A stretch of 64,000 bases of DNA from DATGMB01 sp035293845 (lineage in GTDB: Bacteria > Acidobacteriota > Terriglobia > Bryobacterales > Bryobacteraceae): NCBI GenBank assembly GCA_035293845.1, contig DATGMB010000172.1:62001-126000 (forward strand), given 5' to 3'. Positions 7,371-15,983 of this stretch are shown piece by piece. The notes below the pieces were generated by a model. That model was not told the origin of the DNA and ran no database searches. It was given only the letters and a program-made list of their open reading frames with translations. The first letter of the stretch is position 1, and every line of letters begins with the position of its first letter. The translations under genes were made by a program, and so were the position numbers.

Positions 7371-10049
7371 CTATGCCCGGGCCGGGTCGATTTTTTCGGT
7401 GTCGACGTTCAGCTCGGCGAAGGCGGCCTTCGCCTTTTTGGCGTCGAACTTGCCGTCGCGCGCAAGGCGCGACAGCGCGGCGGTGACGATCGATTCGGCG
7501 TTGATTTCGAAGTGCCGCCGGAGATACTCGCGGTTGTCGCTGCGCCCGAAGCCATCGGTGCCGAGCGATTCGAGGCGCCCGTTCAGCCAGGGCGCGATCT
7601 GGTCGGGCACGACCTTCATGTAATCGGTCGCCGCCACAATCGGTCCCTGCGCGCCCTTGAGCGCTTCGACGATATACGGTACGCGCTCGGGCTCTCCGGG
7701 ATGCAGGCGGTTCCAGCGCTCCACGGCCAGAGCATCGCGCCGGAGCTCGTTGTAGCTGGTGACGCTCCAGACATCCGCGGGCACGCCGTAGCGCTCGGCC
7801 AGGATCGTCTGCGCGCGCAGCGCCTCGTTGAGAATGGGACCGCTGCCGAACAACTGGACCTTGGCCTTGCCCTTCTCGGCCGCCTGGTAGCGGTAGATGC
7901 CGCGCAGCACGTCCTGCGGATTCAGCCCCTGCGGCATGGCCGGCATGGCGTAATTTTCGTTGTACAGGGTGAGGTAATAGAAGCAGTCCTCGTTCTCCTG
8001 GTACATGCGGCGGATGCCGTCCTGGAGAATGATCGCGATTTCGTAGGCGTAGGCCGGATCGTAGGCGATGCAGGTGGGAACGGTGCTGGCGAGCACGAGG
8101 CTGTGGCCGTCCTGGTGCTGCAGTCCTTCGCCGGAGAGCGTGGTGCGGCCGGCCGTGCCGCCGCACATGAAGCCCTTGCCGCGCGCATCGGCGAACGCCC
8201 AGACCAGATCGCCTACGCGCTGGAAGCCGAACATCGAATAATAAATGAAGAAGGGGATCATCGGCAGCGAGTAGTTCACGTAGGACGTTCCCGCCGCCGT
8301 GAACGACGCCATGCAGCCGCCTTCGGTAATGCCTTCCTCGAGGATCTGGCCGTCCTTCGATTCCTTGTAGTACAGGAACATCTCGGCATCGTGCGGCTTA
8401 TAAAGCTGGCCCTGGCTGGCATAGATGCCGAACTGGCGGAAGAGCGACTCCATGCCGAAGGTGCGGGCTTCATCCGGGATGATCGGCACGACGCGCGGTC
8501 CGAGTTGCGGGTGCTTCATCAGCAGCGTCAGGGCGCGGACGAACGCCATGGTGCTCGACACTTCGCGTCCGGAGGAGCCTTCGAGCGATTCCTTGAGATA
8601 TTCGAGGGGCGGCGCTTCGACTTTCTCCGGCATGGCCAGCGGCCGGCTCGGCATATAGCCGCCGAGGAGGCGGCGCCGCTCGTGCAGGTAGGCGATCTCC
8701 GGGCTATCGGCGGGCGGCCGGTAAAAGGAAGCATTGCGCGCGGCTTCTTCGGGGATGGGAATTTCGAAACGGGAGCGGAAATGCGCGATTTCCTGCTCGT
8801 TGAGTTTCTTCTGCTGGTGCGTGATGTTGCGGCCTTCGCCGGCTTCACCGAGCCCGTAACCTTTAATGGTGTGGGCCAGGACGACGGTGGGCGCGCCCTT
8901 GTGTTCGACCGCGGCTTTATAGGCGTTGTAGACCTTTTTGGGATCGTGGCCGCCGCGGCGGAGGTGCATCAGCTCTTCATCGCTGAGGTGCGAAACCAGA
9001 TCGAGCAGCTCGGGATATTTGCCGAAGAAATTCTTGCGGACGAAGGCGCCGTCCTTGGTCGTATAGGCCTGGAATTCGCCATCGACGACTTCGTTCATGC
9101 GCTTTTGCAGCAGCCCGGTGGTATCGCGCGCCAGGAGCGGATCCCAGTCCTCGCCCCAGATCACCTTGATGACGTTCCAGCCGGCGCCGCGGAAGGCGGC
9201 CTCGAGCTCCTGGATGACCTTGCCGTTGCCGCGCACGGGGCCATCGAGCCGCTGGAGGTTGCAGTTGATTACGAAGATCAGGTTGTCGAGCTTCTCGCGC
9301 GAGGCCAGCGTGAGGGAGCCCATGGATTCCGGCTCGTCCATTTCGCCATCGCCCAGGAAGGCCCAGATGTGCCGCGGCGTGGGGGCGATCAGGCCGCGAT
9401 TTTCGAGATAGCGCATGAAACGCGCCTGGTAGATGGCGTTCAGCGGGCCGATGCCCATCGAAACCGTCGGGAAGCGCCAGAAATCCGGCATGAGCCAGGG
9501 GTGCGGGTAGGAGGAAAGGCCGGGCTCGCCGCGCAGCTCGTGGCGGAAATTCTTGAGGTGTTCCTCGCTGAGCCGGCCTTCGAGGAACGCGCGGCCGTAG
9601 ACGCCGGGGGAGGCGTGGCCCTGGAAGTACACGAGGTCGCCGGGCTGGTCGCCGTAGGCGGTGTGGAAGAAGTGGTTGAAGCCGACTTCGAGCAGAGTGG
9701 CGAGCGACGCGTAGGTCGAGATGTGGCCGCCGATGCCGGCGTCATATTTGTTCTGCCGGACGACCATCGCCATCGCATTCCAGCGGATGAGGCTCTTGAT
9801 GCGCCGCTCCATGGCGCGGTCGCCAGGGTAAGGGACTTCGTCCTCGGGGCGGATGGTATTGATGTAAGGCGTGTTCAGCCGGACCGGAAGCTCGGCGCCA
9901 AAGGCTTGGGCGCGCTCGTTCAGGCGATCGAGCAGAAAGGCGGCCCGGTCGGGGCCTTCCTGATCGATGATCTCATCCAGCGATTCCAGCCATTCCGCAG
10001 TCTCTTGGGGATTGAGGTCCGCAACCCGCTCATTCAGTTTCTGGTGCAT
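7371..10049 (-). CDS. aceE: Pyruvate dehydrogenase E1 component, homodimeric type
   Basis: 892 residues, matching the single-chain AceE family (about 890 in E. coli). The thiamine-diphosphate motif is visible: GDGE (233-236) through NCN (262-264). The N-terminal half has the AceE-specific GGHISTYASLATLLEVGFNHFFH block, and the transketolase-like C-terminal domains follow. It decarboxylates pyruvate and acetylates the lipoyl domain of E2. No E2 (aceF) or E3 (lpd) lies in the window. TATAAT stands 11 nt before the ATG, implying a very short leader. The nearest upstream gene on the same strand (10113-10724) is an unknown protein with operator-like palindromes. Confidence 0.97.
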   Translation of the reverse strand: MHQKLNERVADLNPQETAEWLESLDEIIDQEGPDRAAFLLDRLNERAQAFGAELPVRLNTPYINTIRPEDEVPYPGDRAMERRIKSLIRWNAMAMVVRQNKYDAGIGGHISTYASLATLLEVGFNHFFHTAYGDQPGDLVYFQGHASPGVYGRAFLEGRLSEEHLKNFRHELRGEPGLSSYPHPWLMPDFWRFPTVSMGIGPLNAIYQARFMRYLENRGLIAPTPRHIWAFLGDGEMDEPESMGSLTLASREKLDNLIFVINCNLQRLDGPVRGNGKVIQELEAAFRGAGWNVIKVIWGEDWDPLLARDTTGLLQKRMNEVVDGEFQAYTTKDGAFVRKNFFGKYPELLDLVSHLSDEELMHLRRGGHDPKKVYNAYKAAVEHKGAPTVVLAHTIKGYGLGEAGEGRNITHQQKKLNEQEIAHFRSRFEIPIPEEAARNASFYRPPADSPEIAYLHERRRLLGGYMPSRPLAMPEKVEAPPLEYLKESLEGSSGREVSSTMAFVRALTLLMKHPQLGPRVVPIIPDEARTFGMESLFRQFGIYASQGQLYKPHDAEMFLYYKESKDGQILEEGITEGGCMASFTAAGTSYVNYSLPMIPFFIYYSMFGFQRVGDLVWAFADARGKGFMCGGTAGRTTLSGEGLQHQDGHSLVLASTVPTCIAYDPAYAYEIAIILQDGIRRMYQENEDCFYYLTLYNENYAMPAMPQGLNPQDVLRGIYRYQAAEKGKAKVQLFGSGPILNEALRAQTILAERYGVPADVWSVTSYNELRRDALAVERWNRLHPGEPERVPYIVEALKGAQGPIVAATDYMKVVPDQIAPWLNGRLESLGTDGFGRSDNREYLRRHFEINAESIVTAALSRLARDGKFDAKKAKAAFAELNVDTEKIDPARA

Positions 10050-10060
10050 GGGATATTTTC

Positions 10061-10066
10061 ATTATA
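10061..10066 (-). promoter_or_regulatory. -10 box of aceE
   Basis: Perfect TATAAT on the minus strand, with 11 nt to the aceE ATG at 10049. Transcription would begin about 5 nt before the start codon. I see no recognisable -35 at 16-18 bp. Confidence 0.5.
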
Positions 10067-10090
10067 CGAATCCGGAGGGTTCGGCGCGGG

Positions 10091-10110
10091 GCGGGGCGTG
10101 CATGCCCCGC
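10091..10110. repeat. REP-like palindrome, copy B
   Basis: Arms GCGGGGC / GCCCCGC (7 bp, perfect) around GTGCAT, immediately after the stop codon of the unknown gene at 10113-10724 and before aceE. Same family as copies A, C, D and E. Confidence 0.6.
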
Positions 10111-10112
10111 CT

Positions 10113-10724
10113 CTACTGAGGCAGGTTTTTCTGCAGGGCCTGGATGTTGCGGACGTGTTCCTCCACGATGGCGAGGAGCTGCTCGCGGTCTGCGGCTTCG
10201 GAGCGGCGGAAAGCGGCGCCGATTTCGCCGGCGACGCGATCGAGGCGGCTTTGCAGGGCGACCAGCGGCGACCGCGAGTCCTTTTCCCTTTGCAGGCGGA
10301 TGCGTAACGTCTGGACTGCTTCCAGCAACTCTTTCGCATTCTCGCGCGTGATGGGGATGCGGCGGCCGTCGAATTCGAGGGTGTTTTCCTTGATGGACGG
10401 CTGAAGACCGCGATATTCCGGCGCGGGAATTCTGAGGACCTCGGAAAGGTTGAAGTAGGAATCGCCGAATTCGTCAAGCTGTTCGATGATGCGGTCGGCC
10501 TTTTTGTGGCTGAAGCCGACATGGATGGGACAGAACTCTTCCCAGCTCAGATCGAGGGAGCGGTAGAGCTTGAGCTCGCGGATTTCGCGGAGAGCGTGGG
10601 CATCGGCGGCGGAGCAGCGGCTGGAGATCCAGGCCAGCGCCTGATGGCGGCCAAGCCACTCGCCCAATTCGAACGGGAGGGTGACCCGGAAGATGTACGG
10701 CAGCGGCGAATCTTGTTCGGACAT
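10113..10724 (-). CDS. Conserved-looking protein of unknown function, possibly DNA-binding
   Basis: 203 residues, no signal peptide or membrane segment. I do not recognise the family. The middle part (about 44-90) reads RELKLYRSLDLSWEEFCPIH then VGFSHKKADRIIEQL, a helix-rich block resembling the small helical domain found in some phage- and plasmid-type regulators in which a Tyr/Phe-rich helix precedes a helix-turn-helix. The C-terminal 80 residues are strongly charged and heptad-like (coiled coil). A 13-bp direct repeat with palindromic cores sits just upstream, suggesting an autoregulated DNA-binding protein. It precedes aceE by 63 bp on the same strand. The function is inference only. Confidence 0.6.
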   Translation of the reverse strand: MSEQDSPLPYIFRVTLPFELGEWLGRHQALAWISSRCSAADAHALREIRELKLYRSLDLSWEEFCPIHVGFSHKKADRIIEQLDEFGDSYFNLSEVLRIPAPEYRGLQPSIKENTLEFDGRRIPITRENAKELLEAVQTLRIRLQREKDSRSPLVALQSRLDRVAGEIGAAFRRSEAADREQLLAIVEEHVRNIQALQKNLPQ

Positions 10725-10734
10725 CGAATTTCTC

Positions 10735-10756
10735 CAAAACCGGACAAGTTGTCCGG
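10735..10756. promoter_or_regulatory. Operator-like palindrome, proximal copy
   Basis: CAAAACCGGACAA (10735-10747) begins a near-perfect palindrome, CCGGACAA-G-TTGTCCGG (10740-10756, 8-bp arms, 1-bp centre). It lies 15 bp upstream of the start codon of the unknown gene at 10724, where a repressor would block transcription. The same 13 bp recur 65 bp further upstream. Confidence 0.6.
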
Positions 10757-10799
10757 CGACTTAGCGGGAAGTTATTGAAAACAAGTGGAAGGGCCGAGG

Positions 10800-10820
10800 C
10801 AAAACCGGACAATTGGCCGG
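10800..10820. promoter_or_regulatory. Operator-like palindrome, distal copy
   Basis: The identical 13-mer CAAAACCGGACAA (10800-10812) begins a second palindrome, CCGGACAATTGGCCGG (10805-10820), with one mismatched pair between its arms. The 65-bp spacing from the first copy is close to six helical turns, so both would face roughly the same side of the DNA. Confidence 0.6.
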
Positions 10821-11136
10821 AATGGGCCGTTTCTTGGGGCCGCTCCTACTTCGACCGGGACTGTAGCACGGAGGGATAGAGAAAGCTGGGGCAGGTATTT
10901 CGGCGGCTTTCTGTAAGTGGCAGAAGGGAAAGGGGAGTACGCGGCGGAAATATTTTTCGAAATGATGTGAATGGGTGGAGGCCGGGCGAGGAACTGCGTC
11001 GAGGCCGAAGTGCGGGGGCCCGGCGGCGTATCGTTGATGCTGGTGAGCGTTCCCGGGGGCTAGCGGCTTCGGGTTCACGCCGGAAGAGAATGGGGAGGGA
11101 AGGCAGGTGGCGGCGGGCAGTCACCTGCCCGCGCGG

Positions 11137-11634
11137 CTAACTGGCGGCGGCGTCCGCGGCATCGTCGGCACTGGGGCCGTAGATCGAGGGGACCTTGGCG
11201 CCCATCGGCCGCAGGTAGGAGGAGAGCTGCCCGCGGTGGTGGATGCCGTGCTTCAGATCGATGCTCAGGTATTTCACAGCCGGCAGGGTCCAGCTATGGA
11301 ATTCGATCGGCGCGGCGAGCTTCTCTCCGGGCATGGCGGCGACCTGATCGAAGAGGGCCGGGACTTCGCTCTTGTAATATGCCAGGACGGCCGCCGGATC
11401 GGCGAGGTCCACCTCTTTCCAGTCGAACTTGCCGTCAATGACGCCGCGCAGGAAGAAAACTTCGGCGAGCGCGATGTGGCGGGCGAGCTCATGCCCGCTC
11501 ATGCATTTCTCGCTCGGCTTATAGTTGGAGGTTTTGGCCGGCACGGCCGCGATCACTTTGCAGGTGGTCGCAAACTCGGTGCGAAGCTCGGATAATAGAA
11601 AGTCGCGCCTTGCCACGGCGGATTCGTTGGTCAT
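11137..11634 (-). CDS. DinB family protein
   Basis: 165 residues from the ATG at 11634. DinB/YfiT proteins are four-helix bundles with a metal-binding histidine triad; the candidates here are His48/His53 (SGHELARHIALAE) and His129/His133 (LKHGIHHRGQL). The family includes thiol-dependent transferases (bacillithiol or mycothiol S-transferases) and many uncharacterised members. It is divergent from apt across 75 bp. The start was chosen because the conserved body begins directly after it and the upstream frame carries no family sequence. Confidence 0.85.
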   Translation of the reverse strand: MTNESAVARRDFLLSELRTEFATTCKVIAAVPAKTSNYKPSEKCMSGHELARHIALAEVFFLRGVIDGKFDWKEVDLADPAAVLAYYKSEVPALFDQVAAMPGEKLAAPIEFHSWTLPAVKYLSIDLKHGIHHRGQLSSYLRPMGAKVPSIYGPSADDAADAAAS

Positions 11635-11709
11635 ACCGAGAGGATAGGCCGTGACCGGAACAAGGTCAACGGGCTGTGGGCATGCTAACGTAAAATTCAC
11701 GGCAACCGT

Positions 11710-12231
11710 ATGGACGATCTCAAAAAGCTAATCCGTGAAGTGCCGGACTTTCCGAAGCCTGGAATCCTCTTCTACGACATCACGACGCTGCTGAAGGACA
11801 AGTGCGGCTTCCGTTCCGTGATTGACGGCCTGCAGCAGCATTATGCACAGGCCGATGTGGACGTCGTGCTCGGCATCGAGGCGCGCGGCTTCATTTTCGC
11901 GCCGGCGCTGGCCTATGCACTGCGCGCCGGGTTCGTTCCCGTGCGCAAGCCGAAGAAGCTGCCGGCCGAGTGCGTGAGCGTGACGTACGATCTCGAGTAC
12001 GGAACCGATACGCTCGAAATGCACAAGGACGCGATCGGCCCCGGCCACCGCGTGCTGATCGTGGACGATCTGCTGGCTACGGGCGGCACGGCCGCGGCGA
12101 CGGCGCGGATGGTGCGGGAAGCGGGCGGGTCGGTGGTCGGCGCGGGGTTCGTGGTCGAGCTGACGTTTCTGAACGGGCGGAGCCGGCTCAACGGAACGGA
12201 CGTATTCTCGCTGTTGCAGTACGACAAATGA
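11710..12231 (+). CDS. apt: Adenine phosphoribosyltransferase
   Basis: 173 residues, standard for Apt. It begins with the family signature REVPDFPKPGILFYDITTLL and has the PRPP-binding loop VLIVDDLLATGGTA at 115-128. It salvages adenine to AMP using PRPP in the cytosol. Its stop overlaps the ispE start (ATGA), so it heads the run apt-ispE-prs, which pairs a PRPP user with PRPP synthase. A TAAAAT hexamer (11691-11696) lies 13 nt before the start codon. Confidence 0.96.
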   Translation: MDDLKKLIREVPDFPKPGILFYDITTLLKDKCGFRSVIDGLQQHYAQADVDVVLGIEARGFIFAPALAYALRAGFVPVRKPKKLPAECVSVTYDLEYGTDTLEMHKDAIGPGHRVLIVDDLLATGGTAAATARMVREAGGSVVGAGFVVELTFLNGRSRLNGTDVFSLLQYDK

Positions 12232-13160
12232 CGACGCGCCGCGCCCGGGTGCGCGCCCTGGCGAAGATCAACCTCGACCTGCGCGTCCTGGGCAAGCGGC
12301 CGGACGGCTACCACGAACTGCGCACGATTTTCCAGACGGTGTCGCTCGCCGACACGCTCGATATTTCCTTCACGCCGGGGCGCAAGACCGCGATTGAACT
12401 GCGGGATTCGCAGGACATTCCGGACAATCTGGCGCTGCGGGCGGCACGGCTCGTGCTGGATGCGACGAAGGTGACCGGGCGGGTGGAAATTGCGCTGACG
12501 AAGCGAATTCCGATGGGAGCGGGCCTGGGCGGCGGGTCTTCGGACGCGGCGGCGGTCCTGCTGGCGCTGCCGGTTCTGACGGGACGGGCGGCGCCGCCGG
12601 CGGAGCTGTGCCGGATGGCGGAGCAGCTCGGCAGCGATATTTCGTTCTTTCTGGTGGGCGGGACCGCCGCGGGGATCGGGCGCGGCACGGAAGTCTTTCC
12701 TTTGCCGGACGTTCCGGCGCGCGCGGGGATTCTGGTGGCGCCCGGCATTCACGTGAGCACGGCACAGGCGTACCGCGACCTGAGCCCCCGTTTGACAATT
12801 GAATTACAACAAAATAAGATAGTTAGTTTCCAGTTGGACAGTTGGAGGGTGGCTGGGGGTGCGGCTGCGAACGATTTCGAGGCCGTAGTCTTCGAGCGGG
12901 AGCCGCGACTGGGGGCGCTGAAACGCCGCCTGGAGCGGGCCGGCGCATCGCCCGCCCTGATGACCGGCAGCGGCTCCGCCCTGTTCGGTCTGTTCCGCGA
13001 CGCTCGGGAAGCCGACCGCGCCCGGGAGCGGTTTGCGGATGAAAGGACGTTTCGTATATCCCTGGTGAGCCGCGCCCGCTATCGCGGTATGTGGTGGCGG
13101 GCTCTCTCACCGCACATCGAGCCCAAGGTATGGCCTCCCCGAAGCCGGTACGCGCGATGA
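12228..13160 (+). CDS. ispE: 4-diphosphocytidyl-2-C-methyl-D-erythritol kinase
   Basis: 310 residues, GHMP-kinase fold. The N-terminal AKINLDLRVLGKRPDGYHEL signature and the ATP loop PMGAGLGGGSSDAAA (95-109, with Asp106) identify IspE. It phosphorylates CDP-methylerythritol in the non-mevalonate isoprenoid pathway. The start codon overlaps the apt stop, and its own stop overlaps the prs start, so the three genes are translationally coupled. The C-terminal 30 residues are Arg- and Trp-rich and look like a non-conserved tail. Confidence 0.95.
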   Translation: MTTRRARVRALAKINLDLRVLGKRPDGYHELRTIFQTVSLADTLDISFTPGRKTAIELRDSQDIPDNLALRAARLVLDATKVTGRVEIALTKRIPMGAGLGGGSSDAAAVLLALPVLTGRAAPPAELCRMAEQLGSDISFFLVGGTAAGIGRGTEVFPLPDVPARAGILVAPGIHVSTAQAYRDLSPRLTIELQQNKIVSFQLDSWRVAGGAAANDFEAVVFEREPRLGALKRRLERAGASPALMTGSGSALFGLFRDAREADRARERFADERTFRISLVSRARYRGMWWRALSPHIEPKVWPPRSRYAR

Positions 13161-14101
13161 ATCCAGACCGCCTGAAAATCTTCTCCGGAAACGCCAACCC
13201 CGCGTTGGCCAACGAAATCGTCGAAGCCCTGGGCGTCGATCTCGGCAAGCTGATGGTGCGGCAGTTTTCGGATGGTGAGATCTATCTCCAGATCCAGGAA
13301 AACGTGCGCGGGGCCGACGTTTTTATCATCCAGCCCACCTGCACGCCGGTCGACCGCAACCTGATGGAGCTGCTGCTGACCATCGACGCGCTGAAGCGGG
13401 CTTCTGCAGACCGGATCACGGCAGTGTTACCCTATTATGGATACGCCCGTCAGGACCGGAAGGACAAACCGCGGGTGCCGATTTCGGCCCGTCTGGTGGC
13501 CGCCCTGCTGGAAACGGCGGGGGCGGACCGCGTTCTGGCGCTCGATCTGCACGCGGCGCAGATCCAGGGGTTCTTCGATATTCCGGTGGACCACCTGTTT
13601 GCGGCGCCGGTGATGATCGATTATTTCCGGACCGTGAACCTGCCGGACGTGACGGTGGTTTCGCCGGATCCGGGCGGCGTGGAGCGGGCGCGGGCATTCG
13701 CGAAGCGGCTGAACGTGCCGCTGGCGATCCTCGATAAGCGGCGGGAGCAGCCGAATGTCGCCGAGGTGCTGAACGTGGTGGGCGACGTCCGGGGGCGGAA
13801 TTGCCTGCTGGTGGACGATTTGATCGACACCGCCGGCACCCTGGTCGAGGGCAGCAAGGCTTTATTGGGGAAGGGCGCGGCCAGCGTGACGGCGTGCGCG
13901 ACCCATGCAGTGCTTTCCGGTCCGGCGGTGAGCCGGATCGAGGGATCGGCGCTGAGGGAAGTGGTGGTATCGAACTCGATCCCGCTTACCGAGGCGGCGA
14001 AGGGATCGGCGAAGATCAAATCGTTGTCGGTCGCGAAGTTGTTGGCTGAGGCCATACGATCGATTCATGAGGAGACTTCGGTGAGTGTGTTGTTTGTGTA
14101 G
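13157..14101 (+). CDS. prs: Ribose-phosphate pyrophosphokinase
   Basis: 314 residues, class I PRPP synthase. The start is the ATG overlapping the ispE stop, giving the canonical N-terminus LKIFSGNANPALANEI. The flexible-loop/ATP region YYGYARQDRK (93-102) and the PRPP-binding loop CLLVDDLIDTAGT (about 216-228) are present. It makes PRPP from ribose-5-phosphate and ATP for nucleotide, His and Trp synthesis. The ispE-prs-rplY-pth order is common in bacteria. Confidence 0.97.
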   Translation: MNPDRLKIFSGNANPALANEIVEALGVDLGKLMVRQFSDGEIYLQIQENVRGADVFIIQPTCTPVDRNLMELLLTIDALKRASADRITAVLPYYGYARQDRKDKPRVPISARLVAALLETAGADRVLALDLHAAQIQGFFDIPVDHLFAAPVMIDYFRTVNLPDVTVVSPDPGGVERARAFAKRLNVPLAILDKRREQPNVAEVLNVVGDVRGRNCLLVDDLIDTAGTLVEGSKALLGKGAASVTACATHAVLSGPAVSRIEGSALREVVVSNSIPLTEAAKGSAKIKSLSVAKLLAEAIRSIHEETSVSVLFV

Positions 14102-14109
14102 GAGAGAAT

Positions 14110-14150
14110 TTAGGAGTTAGGAGCTAGGAGTTAGGAGAATGCGCAGCAAG
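14110..14150 (+). repeat. TTAGGAG tandem repeat cluster
   Basis: Four units of the type (T)TAGGAG(T/C) in direct succession (TTAGGAG, TTAGGAG, CTAGGAG, TTAGGAG) are followed by ATGCGCAGCAAGC. A similar cluster followed by ATGAGCAGCGAGCA occurs at 63657-63704. Because AGGAG is Shine-Dalgarno-like, the element could influence translation, though here no gene follows at the right distance. Confidence 0.55.
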
Positions 14151-14265
14151 CCGTCGCGCTGGCTCCTGATTGCTCGCTCCAGGATTTCAGGAATTTTCTG
14201 GCTCTCGAACCCACGTAAGCCCTGCAGGGGGTGGACCGGACTTCGAACCAGCAAGGAGCTGAGTA

Positions 14266-14943
14266 GTGCGAAAAGATATTACGGTAACCGCGGAGGTGCG
14301 TGCCTCGCGCGGGAAGAATGAGGCGCGCCGTACGCGCCGCGCGGGACAGATCCCGGCGGTGGTTTATGGCGCTTTCAAGGAACCGGTGAGCGTGGCGGTC
14401 AACCCGCGGGAGATTCTGCGGATCGTCCACAGCTCGACCGGATTCAACACGATCTTCAATCTGGCCATCGGGGGCGGGGAAACCACGCCGGTGATGGTGG
14501 TGGACCAGCAGGTCGATCCGATCAAGGGCACGCTGCTGCATGCCGATCTGAAGCGAATCGACCTGAACAAGCGCATTCGCGTCACGGTGCCGGTGCATAC
14601 GACCGGCGAGCCGAAGGGCGTGAAGGTGCAGGGCGGTCTGCTCGAAATCGTCACGCGCTCGATCGACATCGAATGCCTGCCGGACGAGATTCCGGAGAGC
14701 TTCACGATCGACGTGAGCGACCTGCTGATCGGCCAGAGCCGGCGCGCCGGCGATGTGGGGCTTTCCGGCTCGATGAAGCTGACGGGCTCGCCCGAGACCG
14801 TCATTGCCCATATTGTGGCGCTGCGCGCGGAAGCCGCGGCGACGCCGGCGGAAGCCGCTCCGGCTCCGGCCGCGGGCGGGGAGCCCGAGGTCATCAAGAA
14901 GGGCAAGAAGGAAGAGGAAGGCGCCGAGGCCAAGAAGAAGTAA
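14266..14943 (+). CDS. rplY: 50S ribosomal protein L25/general stress protein Ctc
   Basis: 225 residues, the long Ctc-type form with an N-terminal L25 domain (about 1-95) binding 5S rRNA, a TL5 C-terminal beta domain (about 100-185) and a low-complexity Ala/Pro/Lys/Glu tail. It starts with GTG, supported by an AAGGAG Shine-Dalgarno 7-8 nt upstream. Located between prs and pth, 3 bp before the pth start, as in many bacteria. Confidence 0.95.
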   Translation: MRKDITVTAEVRASRGKNEARRTRRAGQIPAVVYGAFKEPVSVAVNPREILRIVHSSTGFNTIFNLAIGGGETTPVMVVDQQVDPIKGTLLHADLKRIDLNKRIRVTVPVHTTGEPKGVKVQGGLLEIVTRSIDIECLPDEIPESFTIDVSDLLIGQSRRAGDVGLSGSMKLTGSPETVIAHIVALRAEAAATPAEAAPAPAAGGEPEVIKKGKKEEEGAEAKKK

Positions 14944-14946
14944 TCC

Positions 14947-15537
14947 ATGTTCCTGGTGGCCGGTCTGGGCAACCCCGGCGAGGAGTATGCATTCTCGCCG
15001 CATAATCTGGGGTTCCTGACGATCGACCGGCTGGCGGAGCGGCACGGCATCCGCGTCAACCGGAAGGACAGCAGGGCGCTCGCCGGGGTGGGCGAAATCG
15101 ACGGGCATCCGGTGATGCTGGCCAAGCCGCAAACGTTCATGAACCTCAGCGGCACTTCGCTCGCGCCGCTGATGGAGAAGCACTCGATCGCCAGGGAGAA
15201 TCTGATCGTGATTTACGACGAGCTGGATCTTCCCTGGCTTTCGCTGCGGATCAAGCCGAAAGGGTCGGCGGCGGGTCACAACGGCATGAAGTCGGTGATC
15301 GCCAGCCTGAAAAGCAGCGACATTGTGCGGGTGCGAATGGGGATTCATCCGGGCCGCCCGATCGCGAGCGGCGCGGACTTTGTGCTGGCGCCGATGAAGC
15401 GCTCGCAGAGAGAGGAATTGGACGAATTCACCGGCTATGCGGCCGATGCGGTTCGTTCGATAATCGCCGAGGGCGTCGAAAAGGCCATGACGAAATACAA
15501 TCGTCGCGCCCCAGGCTTAAATACAGAGGACGCATGA
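14947..15537 (+). CDS. pth: Peptidyl-tRNA hydrolase
   Basis: 196 residues. Shows FLVAGLGNPGEEYAFSPHNLGF, with the N-terminal Asn in GLGNPG and the catalytic His in the PHNLGF block, and KPQTFMNLSG with the substrate-binding Asn. It releases tRNA from peptidyl-tRNAs dropped from ribosomes. Its stop overlaps the rpsF start (ATGA), coupling it to the ribosomal genes. Confidence 0.96.
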   Translation: MFLVAGLGNPGEEYAFSPHNLGFLTIDRLAERHGIRVNRKDSRALAGVGEIDGHPVMLAKPQTFMNLSGTSLAPLMEKHSIARENLIVIYDELDLPWLSLRIKPKGSAAGHNGMKSVIASLKSSDIVRVRMGIHPGRPIASGADFVLAPMKRSQREELDEFTGYAADAVRSIIAEGVEKAMTKYNRRAPGLNTEDA

Positions 15538-15980
15538 GGATTTACGAAGAGCTGTTCATAGTAAAGCCCGACGCGCCGGAAGAAGAGGTCGATGGGTTCG
15601 TGGAGCAGTTGCGCGGACAATTGACCGGCGCCGGTGCGACGGTGGACAAAGTAGAGAAGTGGGGCAAGCGCCGCCTCGCGTACAAGGTCGATAAATACCG
15701 CGAGGGCGGGTACGTGCTGCTGCAGTTCAGCGCCAACGCCGAGACCGTGAAGGAGTTGGAGCGGCGGCTGCGCGTTTCCGACGTGGTGCTGAAGTTCCTG
15801 ACGGTGCGCATCGACCAGACGTTGAAGCGGCTGGAGAAGCGCAAGAAGGCTCGCGACAAGCGCGCGGCCCGGCGGGCGGAGCGAGCGCCGGCGGCACCGG
15901 CGCCGGCAGCGCCGTCGATGGAGCGCCAGATGGCGGAAGGGCCTGCCCCGGCGATGCCCGGGCAGCCGAAGGAGGGTTAA
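15534..15980 (+). CDS. rpsF: 30S ribosomal protein S6
   Basis: 148 residues. The S6 domain occupies the first 95 or so (MRIYEELFIVKPDAPEEEV, then VEKWGKRRLAYKV). It carries an extra C-terminal tail of about 50 residues rich in Arg/Ala/Pro that is not needed for the fold. It binds S18 on the 30S platform. No ssb gene lies between rpsF and rpsR, unlike the order in Firmicutes. Confidence 0.96.
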   Translation: MRIYEELFIVKPDAPEEEVDGFVEQLRGQLTGAGATVDKVEKWGKRRLAYKVDKYREGGYVLLQFSANAETVKELERRLRVSDVVLKFLTVRIDQTLKRLEKRKKARDKRAARRAERAPAAPAPAAPSMERQMAEGPAPAMPGQPKEG

Positions 15981-15983
15981 TCC

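Larger units (their letters stand above)
10725..11136. other. 412-bp intergenic region with operator-like repeats and a hairpin
   Basis: No convincing gene. The left part holds the two palindromic repeats described separately. The middle (10850-11095) shows nothing I can name. At 11113-11132 there is a perfect 8-bp inverted repeat, GCGGGCAG / CTGCCCGC with loop TCAC, 4 bp beyond the DinB stop codon. It could form an RNA hairpin for the DinB transcript, but no U-run follows. Confidence 0.55.

Noticed and set aside
1687..10307. Long open frames opposite the GH3 and aceE genes (about 800 and 930 codons)
   Set aside because: They are exact antisense reflections of well-conserved genes, are Arg/Ala/His-rich, and match no protein family. 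Such frames are normal in GC-rich DNA.
14170..14255. tRNA-like T-arm sequences (GGTTCGA on the minus strand, twice) between prs and rplY
   Set aside because: No matching acceptor, D or anticodon stems could be folded around either, and no CCA end is present.
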